From Verrucomicrobiota bacterium (GTDB taxonomy: Bacteria; Verrucomicrobiota; Verrucomicrobiia; Verrucomicrobiales; Verrucomicrobiaceae), in assembly GCA_021413535.1 (NCBI GenBank), contig JAIOQF010000213.1, positions 1 through 18,357 of the forward strand: a DNA stretch of 18,357 nt, given 5' to 3'. Shown one piece after another: positions 6,793 through 13,342 of this stretch (the first letter of the stretch is position 1; the number at the start of each line of letters is the position of its first letter). A program made the position numbers and the translations under genes. A model generated the notes under the pieces. It did not search any database, had not been told where the DNA came from, and saw only the letters and a program-made list of their open reading frames with translations.

Positions 6793-7989
6793 ATGAAGAA
6801 ATCCAAGCGCCCCTCGCCGAAAAAAGCACCTGCCAAGAAATCCCCCGCCAAGGCCAAACCTGCTCCGAAAGCGAAAGCAGCGCCCAAGTCCAAGCCAGCA
6901 CCCAAAGTGAAGGTGAAGTCCGCGCCAGCAGCACCAGCCGCCAAGAAATCGCGTTCACTCGCTCCCATTCTAGCCTGGCAAGATGATCCAGAGTCCGGTC
7001 TGAAAGCCGAGAAACGCCCCGGAGCCACGCTGACGCTAACACCCCTTCCCTTGCAAATCGAGGGCTCGCAGCCTGCGCCCGCAGTCTATTCTCCGGGCAC
7101 GGCGAATTTCCGTTACTGGACCGGAGCTGACGCTTTGCATCGCGCGAAAGAATTCTGGCGTCAGCATTTGCCGGACGGCGGGGCCTGGCACGGTGGGAGC
7201 ACTCTCAGCGTCAATCTCGATGCCGGCGAGGATCTGAACGCCTACTATGATCGCCAGTCGATCTCGTTTTTCCACGGCACCGTCAGCGGTCGAACCATCT
7301 ATACTGGCGAGAGCGCAGACATCATCTCCCATGAGTTCGGTCATGCCGTCCTCGATTCGTTGCGGCCCGATCTCTGGGACGCCACGCTCGATGAAGTCGC
7401 CGCATTTCATGAATCCTTCGGCGACATCTCCGCCATTCTTTGCGCGCTTCAACTTCCTGAGGTGCGCGCCGCCGTGTTGAAGGAGACCGGTGGCCGCCTC
7501 TGGCATACGTCACTGATCTCGCGGATCGCCGAGCAGTTCGGCAAGGCGGTTCACTCGATAAATCCCCAGTCCGCGCCGGCAGATTGTTTGCGCAACGCGG
7601 TGAACAATTTCTTCTACCGCGACCCGATGTATCTTCCGCCCACGGCGCCTGATGACCAGCTTTCGTCGGAGCCGCACTCGTTTTCCCGAGTGTTCACGGC
7701 GGGATTCTTTGAGGCCATGAGCGCCATGCTCAAAATCGTCTCACCCAAGCCCAATGAGGGCGATTTGCTCAAGGTCGCCAACGATGCCGGAGCTTTGCTC
7801 TCCAAGGCTGCGCAAGCTGCCGCGCTCAGTGCTGCGTTTTATAGCGAAGTGGCCGCCCAAATCATCTGGGCGGACTCCACGCTATTCGAAGGCAAATACG
7901 ACGACGCTCTCCGCAGTGCCTTCGTGCGCCGGGGTCTGCTTTCACTCGAAGCTGCGCGCTCGCTTAAAGCTGAAGTGGTCGGGACATGA
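6793..7989 (+). CDS. Thermolysin-like (M4-type) zinc metallopeptidase with a lysine/alanine/proline-rich N-terminal tail
   Basis: This 398-residue protein opens with about 55 residues almost entirely of K, A, P and S, like a histone H1-type tail, and no hydrophobic signal peptide. A gluzincin core follows: HEFGH (180-184) supplies two zinc histidines and the catalytic Glu181, and FHESFGD (205-211) supplies the likely third ligand E207, with D211 four residues on as in thermolysin (E166/D170). LNAYYDRQSISFF (148-160) resembles the thermolysin-family strand before the active site. EPHSFSRVF (293-301) offers H295 as a counterpart of the transition-state histidine of M4 enzymes. M4 enzymes are normally secreted with a prepropeptide; here neither is seen, so a cytoplasmic or nucleic-acid-associated role is an inference. 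The stop overlaps the next start (ATGA), so the next protein is translationally coupled. Substrate unknown. Confidence 0.78.
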   Translation: MKKSKRPSPKKAPAKKSPAKAKPAPKAKAAPKSKPAPKVKVKSAPAAPAAKKSRSLAPILAWQDDPESGLKAEKRPGATLTLTPLPLQIEGSQPAPAVYSPGTANFRYWTGADALHRAKEFWRQHLPDGGAWHGGSTLSVNLDAGEDLNAYYDRQSISFFHGTVSGRTIYTGESADIISHEFGHAVLDSLRPDLWDATLDEVAAFHESFGDISAILCALQLPEVRAAVLKETGGRLWHTSLISRIAEQFGKAVHSINPQSAPADCLRNAVNNFFYRDPMYLPPTAPDDQLSSEPHSFSRVFTAGFFEAMSAMLKIVSPKPNEGDLLKVANDAGALLSKAAQAAALSAAFYSEVAAQIIWADSTLFEGKYDDALRSAFVRRGLLSLEAARSLKAEVVGT

Positions 7990-8306
7990 TTCTGCGTGCC
8001 AGTGCCTTCGGTCTGACTGAAGGCGCCTTGGTGGTTCGCACCGCATCGTTTTCGCGTCGCGGTCTCATCGCACCCGCTGCGCTGGACACCGGCTCCACGG
8101 CCGTGCCTGGAGTCGAGCAAGCCACCCAATCGTTCCTCGAGACTCTTTTCCGTCGTGGTCGTGTTGACTTTAGCCAGCTCAAGCCCGGGATCAGTGCCGT
8201 GGCTCATCCCACGGTGCGGCGTAAGACACATTACCTCGTCGAGCAGAACGGCCAGTTCCATCTCAAGCGCCGTTGTTTCGACGATGGCTACGAAGACTGG
8301 AGCTAG
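7986..8306 (+). CDS. Hypothetical protein, translationally coupled to the metallopeptidase
   Basis: This encodes 106 residues of a family I do not recognise. The start overlaps the peptidase stop in an ATGA arrangement, strong evidence of real coupled translation. There is no signal peptide or membrane segment. The C-terminal half is basic and aromatic (RRKTHYLVEQNGQFHLKRR, then CFDDGYEDWS), containing a strand-turn-strand pattern around residues 80-97. A proline/glycine/serine-rich stretch (about 28-42) lies in the middle. Context suggests a partner, inhibitor or regulator of the metallopeptidase, but this rests only on gene coupling. The next gene begins 3 nt after its stop. Confidence 0.68.
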   Translation: MILRASAFGLTEGALVVRTASFSRRGLIAPAALDTGSTAVPGVEQATQSFLETLFRRGRVDFSQLKPGISAVAHPTVRRKTHYLVEQNGQFHLKRRCFDDGYEDWS

Positions 8307-8309
8307 CTC

Positions 8310-8528
8310 ATGGCCGCCAAGAAAAAGTCAGCCAAGGTCGCCAAGTCGAAAACAAAAAAAACTTCGGCGGCTGCGGCTCGCTACGTGGATGAACTCGTCA
8401 TGCGGGGTGAAGCGGTTGAGAAAAAATCAGCTGGGCAGAAGCTGCCGCCCGGTGCGACTCACTGGTTGATCGTAAACAAGGAAACTGGCGAACGCAGTGT
8501 GGTGCGGGGCCGCTTTTCGTTGATCTGA
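8310..8528 (+). CDS. Small lysine-rich hypothetical protein
   Basis: This encodes 72 residues. The first 25 or so are Lys/Ala/Ser-rich (MAAKKKSAKVAKSKTKKTSA), echoing the tail of the metallopeptidase two genes upstream. The remainder is a short globular stretch, RYVDELVMRGEAVEKK, then LPPGATHWLIVNKETGERSVVRGRF, whose end looks like a beta hairpin. It is one of the few genes here with a ribosome-binding-like GGAG (8299-8302), seven bases before the ATG. It starts 3 nt after the previous stop and ends 9 nt before radC, so it sits inside the operon. No family is recognised. Nucleic-acid binding is possible from the basic tail but unproven. Confidence 0.65.
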   Translation: MAAKKKSAKVAKSKTKKTSAAAARYVDELVMRGEAVEKKSAGQKLPPGATHWLIVNKETGERSVVRGRFSLI

Positions 8529-8537
8529 TCGTCCGCC

Positions 8538-9230
8538 ATGTCTCTCCGCATCCATGATCTGCCGGAGAGCGACCGCCCGCGCGAGCGGCTCATCGAACAA
8601 GGCGCGCAAGCGCTGAGCAATGCCGAGCTGCTGGCGCTTTTTATCAACACCGGCATGAAGGGTGAGAACGCCATTCAAATTGGGACCCGCCTGCTCAATG
8701 ATTACAAAAACCTTCGGACGCTCTCGCGCCGGACGGCGAAGGAGCTCTCGAAAGACAAAGGACTCGGCCCCGCGAAAGCCGCGCACATTGCTGCAGCTTT
8801 TGAACTTGGGCGGCGTGCGGCGGTGGAGGAGATCATCGAGCAGAGAATGGACGAGCCCCAGTTGGTTTACGATTTTCTCGGAGCAGGCATGGCGCAGATG
8901 AATCAGGAGGTGCTGCACATTCTGGTCTTGAACACGCGCATGAAGCTGGTTCACGATGAAGTGCTGCACAAAGGAACTGCCAATGAAAGCGTGGCCCACC
9001 CGCGCGACATCATTGGCTGCGCCTTGAGGCACAACGCACACGCTTTCATCCTGGCGCACAATCATCCCAGCGGCGATCCGTCGCCCAGTGAAGCGGACCG
9101 GCAGCTCACCCGGCGCATTCGCGATGCTGCTGAGCTGATGAAAATCATCTTCGCCGACCACATCATTGTTGGCGCTCCTCGCGCAGGGGGAAAAGCCTAT
9201 TTCAGTTTTCGCGAGGCGGGGATGCTTTGA
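8538..9230 (+). CDS. radC: RadC family JAB/MPN-domain protein
   Basis: This 230-residue protein has the standard RadC layout. An N-terminal helical region opens with the family signature DLPESDRPRERLI (7-19) and then GAQALSNAELLALFINTG (22-39). A helix-hairpin-helix motif sits near KGLGPAKAAHI (74-84). The C-terminal JAMM metal site is complete: Glu124 (QEVLHILVLN), HNHPSGDPSPSEAD (174-187) with H174, H176 and D187, and the LRHNAHAFILAHNHP lead-in. RadC was once linked to DNA repair, but that role was withdrawn for E. coli and the function remains unclear; the JAMM site predicts a metal-dependent hydrolase. It follows the small lysine-rich gene by 9 nt and precedes lpxA by 50 nt. Confidence 0.94.
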   Translation: MSLRIHDLPESDRPRERLIEQGAQALSNAELLALFINTGMKGENAIQIGTRLLNDYKNLRTLSRRTAKELSKDKGLGPAKAAHIAAAFELGRRAAVEEIIEQRMDEPQLVYDFLGAGMAQMNQEVLHILVLNTRMKLVHDEVLHKGTANESVAHPRDIIGCALRHNAHAFILAHNHPSGDPSPSEADRQLTRRIRDAAELMKIIFADHIIVGAPRAGGKAYFSFREAGML

Positions 9231-9235
9231 GTCTT

Positions 9236-9267
9236 GGTTGAACGGTTGAAGTGTTGAAAGGTTGAGA
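9236..9267 (+). repeat. Degenerate tandem octamer repeat, four units, upstream of lpxA
   Basis: Four consecutive 8-base units can be read: GGTTGAAC, GGTTGAAG, TGTTGAAA and GGTTGAGA, a consensus GGTTGAAN. They fill most of the 50-nt radC-lpxA gap. A similar four-unit array stands upstream of the LuxE-like gene at 15843-15874. Its role is unknown. Confidence 0.7.
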
Positions 9268-9280
9268 CGAAGATGAAGCA

Positions 9281-10075
9281 ATGTTCCACCTGACCGCCCT
9301 CATCTCCCCTGACGCGCAAATCGATCCAACGGTGGAAATTGGCGCGTATGCGATCATCGAAGGCCCTGTCTGCATCGCCGCCGGATGCAAAATCGCTCCG
9401 CACGCGCAGATCGTGGGCGATACCATGATTGGCGAGGGCACCACCATTGGGCGCGGTGCGGTGATTGGTGAATTGCCGCAGGATCTCGGCTTCGATCCAG
9501 CCACGGCCAGTGGCGTGCGAATTGGGAAAAACAATGTCATTCGCGAGCACGTTACGGTTCATCGCGGCAGCAAGCCGGGGAGCATGACCGTGATTGGCGA
9601 TAAAAACTTCATCATGGTTGGCGCGCATTTCGGGCACGACGTGCAGATGGGCGACGGCAACGTGATCGCCAACGGAGTGCTGCTCGCCGGGCATGTGCAC
9701 ATAGGCAACAACACCTTTATGGGTGGCGGGGCCGTGTTTCACCAGTTCCTGCGCATCGGAGATTTCTGCGTCATTCAGGGTAATGGCTCCTTCAGCAAAG
9801 ACATCCCCCATTACTGCGCCGCGCAGCGCATCAACCGCGTGACCGGGCTCAATACCGTCGGCCTCCGGCGCGCGGGATTCAAAACGGACGATCGTGCTGC
9901 CTTGAAAGAGCTGTTCGATTTGATCTTTCGCGGGGGGATGAATCTTACGCAGGCAATTGCCGCCGCCCGCGGCAGAACCTGGCCGCCGAATGCGGACAAT
10001 TTTTTACAGTTTCTCGAAGCACCCACAAAGAAGGGCGTCTGCCAGCTGCGGGCTACTCCAATGGAGTCGGAATAA
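9281..10075 (+). CDS. lpxA: Acyl-[ACP]--UDP-N-acetylglucosamine O-acyltransferase (LpxA)
   Basis: This 264-residue cytoplasmic enzyme catalyses the first step of lipid A synthesis, moving a 3-hydroxyacyl chain from ACP to UDP-GlcNAc. The left-handed parallel beta-helix is visible as hexapeptide repeats from residue 8 to about 175 (ISPDAQIDPTVEIGAYAII and so on). LpxA-specific marks are the loop IGELPQDLGF (62-71), IREHVTVHRG (87-96), the catalytic histidine in FGHD (H119, matching H125 of E. coli), VFHQFLRIGDF (152-162) and the helical C-terminus beginning VTGLNTVGLRRAGF (187-200). Length agrees with the family. It is not beside lpxD, fabZ or lpxB as in E. coli, but behind radC. The gene shows that the organism makes a lipid A-type outer membrane. 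Confidence 0.95.
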   Translation: MFHLTALISPDAQIDPTVEIGAYAIIEGPVCIAAGCKIAPHAQIVGDTMIGEGTTIGRGAVIGELPQDLGFDPATASGVRIGKNNVIREHVTVHRGSKPGSMTVIGDKNFIMVGAHFGHDVQMGDGNVIANGVLLAGHVHIGNNTFMGGGAVFHQFLRIGDFCVIQGNGSFSKDIPHYCAAQRINRVTGLNTVGLRRAGFKTDDRAALKELFDLIFRGGMNLTQAIAAARGRTWPPNADNFLQFLEAPTKKGVCQLRATPMESE

Positions 10076-10178
10076 AGAGCATCGGGCTGGAACCGCTCTC
10101 CAGGGTGGCATCATCAATTCGCCTAATCCTGAGCGAAAGACCTACAATATTGCTTAAAGTGTGCGATACTTCACTTCT

Positions 10179-10514
10179 ATGACCACTCCAAAACGGACAA
10201 TCTTCTCACGTCGTGCTCCAGATCACGTTACCGATTCGTTAGTTGATGTTCTGTCGGAGGGGGATACTCACGAATTCAAAGCGTTGTTCCTGAAAGTCTA
10301 TGCAGGATTAAAGCTGAAAAACGCGGTGAGCGGCGGCGAAGAGATGTTGCGGCTGCGTTGCTATGAAAAGTTGCAAAACCTGACCAAGCGCGGTCTCGCG
10401 ATCAAGACCGGCAAGAACTATGGCGCTCTCAAGGGAATCGAGCAGGCATCGAGCGTGCATCAACTTGCAAGGGCGGATGCGGCTGTTGCCGCTCGAATTG
10501 CTGCGGCTGGTTGA
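10179..10514 (+). CDS. Small hypothetical protein, possibly winged-helix
   Basis: From the ATG at 10179 the product has 111 residues; a GTG at 10161 is also in frame but adds only six residues. It is basic, with no signal or membrane segment. The section EEMLRLRCYEKLQNLTKRGLAIKTGKNYGALKGI (about residues 54-87) could be a recognition helix followed by a short wing ('RLRxYEKLQNLxxRGLxxKT'), and I recall similar sequences as uncharacterised Verrucomicrobia proteins. DNA binding is only an inference. The opening 60 bases are about 50% G+C by hand count, which looks lower than the flanking genes. It stands alone, 103 nt after lpxA, and converges on the minus-strand dehydrogenase with 22 nt between stops. 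Confidence 0.6.
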   Translation: MTTPKRTIFSRRAPDHVTDSLVDVLSEGDTHEFKALFLKVYAGLKLKNAVSGGEEMLRLRCYEKLQNLTKRGLAIKTGKNYGALKGIEQASSVHQLARADAAVAARIAAAG

Positions 10515-10536
10515 TGTTGTCAGTCAGAGCCTCGAA

Positions 10537-11421
10537 TTATCCGTGCCGGCCATTGAAGGTCAGCTCCGCGATTCCACTCTTGTCGAGTTCGCCGAGGCCA
10601 AGTTGCACCATCTTTTGATACTGCGCTTCGGTGGCGGTGTTGAGCGGGAGATTGAGTCCGACCTCCTTGGCGATGGAACCGGCGATGCCGCTGTCTTTGG
10701 CGGCGTGCGCGGCGCTGAACCAGCAGTCGTGCGAGCGATCTGCCATGTCCGCTCCATCAGTCTCCAGCACGCGGGAGTTCGCGCCGGTCTGGGAAAACAC
10801 TTCGCGAACCAGTCCGAGATCGTGGCCGAGGGCGGCGGCCAGTCCGAGGCCTTCGGCGAGTCCGGCGGTATTGATGTTCATGACCATGTTGACCAGGGCT
10901 TTCACCTCTGCGGCGCGGCCCGGTCCGCCAATGAAGCGGCGGTTGATGCTGAGGTCTTCGATGATTTTCAGCACGGAATTATAGACGGCTTCATCGCCGG
11001 CCAACATGAGATAGAGTTTGCCCTCGCGAGCCTGGCTGATGCTGGAGGCCATGCAGGCTTCGAGCGAATGGGCGCCCGCTTTTTGCGATGCGGCGTAAAC
11101 CTCGCGATGCACGCCAGGTGTGACCGTGGCGCAGTTGATGAAGATTTTGCCCTTGGCGTTGATGAGCAGGTTATCGGCGCTTTCGAGGAAGATGCTGCGC
11201 ATGGAGGCGTCGTTGGTGACGACGGTGAAGATGATGTCGGCGGCGGCGGTGACATCCGCGAGCTTGTCGCAGGCCTGGCACCCGAGTTCTGCGGCTAGAG
11301 TTTGGGCACCTTCGCGGTAGGTATCATAAACGGCGGAGACGTTGTAGCCGCAATCTTTGAGGCGGCGGGCCATGTTGGCACCCATGCGGCCAACTCCGAC
11401 GAAAGCGATTTTTTGAGACAT
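10537..11421 (-). CDS. Beta-hydroxyacid dehydrogenase of the 3-hydroxyisobutyrate dehydrogenase family
   Basis: This 294-residue NAD(P)-dependent enzyme of the HIBADH / tartronate semialdehyde reductase (GarR/GlxR) superfamily would interconvert a 3-hydroxyacid and the semialdehyde. The Rossmann motif is GVGRMGANMA (9-18). The helical C-domain keeps the catalytic lysine (K174 in AEVKALVN) with Asn at K+4 (N178), and the KDSGIA turn (242-247). The substrate-binding segment, normally 'DAPVSGG..GA..GTL', reads EACMASSISQAREGKL (121-136), so the S-G-G triplet is A-S-S and the specificity cannot be guessed from known members. An aspartate also follows the first Rossmann strand (VYDTYREG, 31-38). 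It is transcribed away from the DUF5069 gene and toward the small hypothetical. Gene symbols such as garR or mmsB would overstate what can be known. Confidence 0.87.
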   Translation of the reverse strand: MSQKIAFVGVGRMGANMARRLKDCGYNVSAVYDTYREGAQTLAAELGCQACDKLADVTAAADIIFTVVTNDASMRSIFLESADNLLINAKGKIFINCATVTPGVHREVYAASQKAGAHSLEACMASSISQAREGKLYLMLAGDEAVYNSVLKIIEDLSINRRFIGGPGRAAEVKALVNMVMNINTAGLAEGLGLAAALGHDLGLVREVFSQTGANSRVLETDGADMADRSHDCWFSAAHAAKDSGIAGSIAKEVGLNLPLNTATEAQYQKMVQLGLGELDKSGIAELTFNGRHG

Positions 11422-11624
11422 GATTTGGAAGGGATGTGTGATTTGGTTGGGGAGCGTGGTTTGTAGGTTGGGCTGGTTGAAATTGCAAGCTCAAGGTGCT
11501 GCCACGATACGGTTCTTCTTGTTGCCGCTCGCCTAAAATTGCGCTTGCCATGCCAGTGCTCCGCCTCCAGAATTCCCGCCCGTCTCCAAGAGACAATTCA
11601 CCCACATTCCAACTGAAATAATAT
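11422..11624. other. Divergent intergenic region between the dehydrogenase and the DUF5069 gene
   Basis: These 203 bases lie between two divergent start codons and probably contain promoters in both directions. The half near the dehydrogenase is rich in GGTTGG-like runs on the plus strand. I see no confident -35/-10 pair, no Shine-Dalgarno sequence before either start, no riboswitch-like structure and no credible small gene. Confidence 0.3.
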
Positions 11625-12065
11625 ATGAGCAAATCCGTTCCCATGATCTCTTCCGGCGTCGCCGGTCCCCTCGGCGTTCTTCATCTTCCGCGCCTTTGGC
11701 AGAAGACATCTCTCGAAGCTGCCGGAAAACTACACGCTGATTATCCCGGCTGTGGCAAGGGCTATGACCAGATGGTGCTCGACGGTCTCGGCCTCGATCG
11801 CGAGGAATTCCTCAGCTACATCAAGAGCAGCAAGCCCACCTACATCCAGCTCGAAAGCTGGGTGCTGGCCAAAAAAGGCGGCAGCCTCGACCAGGGCGCT
11901 GTGAAAAAACTGAACGAAGCCATCAAAGGCTATAATCATGACGACGCTACCCGCAAGGGCATCCTTGAATCCGCTGGTCGCCCCGATGACGGCAGCATCA
12001 AAGATGCGGTCAATCTGAACAATCTCGATGACTGGCAGACCTTCTACAATTCGGAATTGAAGTAA
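11625..12065 (+). CDS. DUF5069 domain-containing protein
   Basis: This encodes 146 residues with the DUF5069 pattern: GVLHLPRLWQKTSLEAAGKL (17-36), DYPGCGKGYDQMVLDGLGLDREEF (39-62) and KPTYIQLESWVL (70-81), continuing into a helical C-terminus that ends DDWQTFYNSELK. Proteins of this type are soluble, small and mainly known from Verrucomicrobia and Planctomycetes; no function is established. There is no signal peptide and no obvious catalytic motif, although C43 in PGCGKG is in the conserved segment. It is monocistronic: a divergent gene lies upstream and a strong terminator 54 nt downstream. No Shine-Dalgarno sequence is seen before the ATG; the leader is A/T-rich just ahead of it. Confidence 0.85.
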   Translation: MSKSVPMISSGVAGPLGVLHLPRLWQKTSLEAAGKLHADYPGCGKGYDQMVLDGLGLDREEFLSYIKSSKPTYIQLESWVLAKKGGSLDQGAVKKLNEAIKGYNHDDATRKGILESAGRPDDGSIKDAVNLNNLDDWQTFYNSELK

Positions 12066-12119
12066 GGGATTATCGCTGAGCGGCCAGGTTCGTTCAGCAC
12101 AAGTATTTGTTAAAACAGC

Positions 12120-12164
12120 CCGCCGTGGATTTGGCCGTCAGGTCAAGCCACGGCGGATTTTTTT
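12120..12164 (+). terminator. Strong rho-independent terminator after the DUF5069 gene
   Basis: CCGCCGTGG (12120-12128) pairs perfectly with CCACGGCGG (12148-12156). Inside, TTGGCC/GGTCAA form a second stem with one G-T pair around a GTCA tetraloop. After one A, seven T residues follow (12158-12164). On the minus strand the same stem is followed by GGCTGTTTTAAC, so it may also stop the alcohol dehydrogenase operon arriving from the other side. Confidence 0.92.
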
Positions 12165-12217
12165 ATAGCAGACGATGCGTCTCGCTTCGCGGCGATTGGT
12201 GAAGCCGGGTGCACCAA

Positions 12218-13336
12218 CTACATTGCTGCTTCGTAGAGCATCGCAAAATCCGTTGTTGTCACCTCACGCGGATTAAACTTCGCGGTCCACTGCGTAGCGG
12301 CTTCGGCTGCGAGACTGGAGATGTCATTTATTGTCACTCCCAAGTCCGCGAGCTTTCCAGGCAGGCGCGCTTCAGCTAACAAGACGCTGACACGATCAGC
12401 TAGATCGCCGTCGTAGAGATTGCGATACTCGAGCGCGGGTTCGACCAGGGCGCTGTTGAAGCGGATCACATGGGGCCGCATCAGGCCGACGGCGTGCCCA
12501 TGCACAATGCCGAATTGGGCGGTAAGCGGGTTGGCGCACGAATGCGCTGCGCCGAGCATCGAATTTTCGATCGCGGTGCCGGCGAAGGCCGCACCCAGCA
12601 GCATGTAGCCACGTGCTTCAAGGTCATTTGGATCGCGCAGGACGCGCTCGAAGCCGCCGATGAGCAGGCGAAAGGACTCGCGGGAATACACCGTGGAAAT
12701 GGCGTTGCGTTTCTTCGTCACCGCAGTCTCGATGGCGTGGGCAATGGCGTCGATGCCAGTAAGGACAGTAACGCGGTGCGGCATGGAGATCGTAAGCTCC
12801 GGATCGAGTAGCGCAATTTTCGCCGCGGCCTTCGAGTCGCCACAAGCCATCTTGGCGTGTGTTTTCTCGTCGGAGATGAGGGCGAAGCTCTGGCATTCGC
12901 TGCCGGTTCCGGCAGTGGTGGGAATGGCGATGAGCGGGAGCATGGGCTTCGTTGCCTTGCCTACGCCCCAGTAATCCTTCATCTCGCCGCCGTTGGTGAG
13001 GATGAAGTTGCAGCCCTTGGCCGTGTCCATGCTGCTGCCGCCGCCGAGGCCGATCAGGAGATCGGCTTGGAACTCACGTCCGACTGCGACGCAGTCGGCC
13101 ACGTCTTGGGTGCTTGGATTTTCATGGACACGATCAAAGAGTTCCACTTGCAGGCCGGCACTGCGCAGGGAGTTGAGCGCGCGTTCAGCGTGGCCTGCTT
13201 TTACGATGCCTGCGTCCGTAACCAGCATTGCCCTTGCACCGTGTTCGCGCGCCAGTTCACCGAGTCGCACGAGCGCACCGTTGCCGAAGACCATGCGGGT
13301 CCGTGGAGTTTTGTCGAATGCGCTAAGGGGAGTCAT
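12218..13336 (-). CDS. Iron-containing (group III) alcohol dehydrogenase
   Basis: This 372-residue protein is an iron-type NAD(P)-dependent alcohol dehydrogenase, interconverting an alcohol and an aldehyde. The cofactor loop is GGGSSMDTAK (98-107), followed by IPTTAGTGSE (138-147). Metal ligands can be placed by comparison with E. coli FucO: D196 and H200 in TGIDAIAHAIE, H265 in AAHSCANP and H279 in VHGHAVG, with the same 14-residue gap between the last two. Length is normal and no residue of the metal site is lost. It is the last gene of a three-gene minus-strand operon, starting 6 nt after the aldehyde dehydrogenase stop, so its natural partner is the aldehyde made or used by that enzyme. 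The substrate is unknown. Confidence 0.93.
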   Translation of the reverse strand: MTPLSAFDKTPRTRMVFGNGALVRLGELAREHGARAMLVTDAGIVKAGHAERALNSLRSAGLQVELFDRVHENPSTQDVADCVAVGREFQADLLIGLGGGSSMDTAKGCNFILTNGGEMKDYWGVGKATKPMLPLIAIPTTAGTGSECQSFALISDEKTHAKMACGDSKAAAKIALLDPELTISMPHRVTVLTGIDAIAHAIETAVTKKRNAISTVYSRESFRLLIGGFERVLRDPNDLEARGYMLLGAAFAGTAIENSMLGAAHSCANPLTAQFGIVHGHAVGLMRPHVIRFNSALVEPALEYRNLYDGDLADRVSVLLAEARLPGKLADLGVTINDISSLAAEAATQWTAKFNPREVTTTDFAMLYEAAM

Positions 13337-13342
13337 GCAATG

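Noticed and set aside
9236..9267. CRISPR array
   Set aside because: The repeats are only 8 bases long and directly abutting with no spacers, and no cas genes are present.
10420..11298. A 292-codon plus-strand open frame over the hydroxyacid dehydrogenase
   Set aside because: It lies opposite a gene with clear Rossmann and catalytic motifs, and shows no recognisable protein family.
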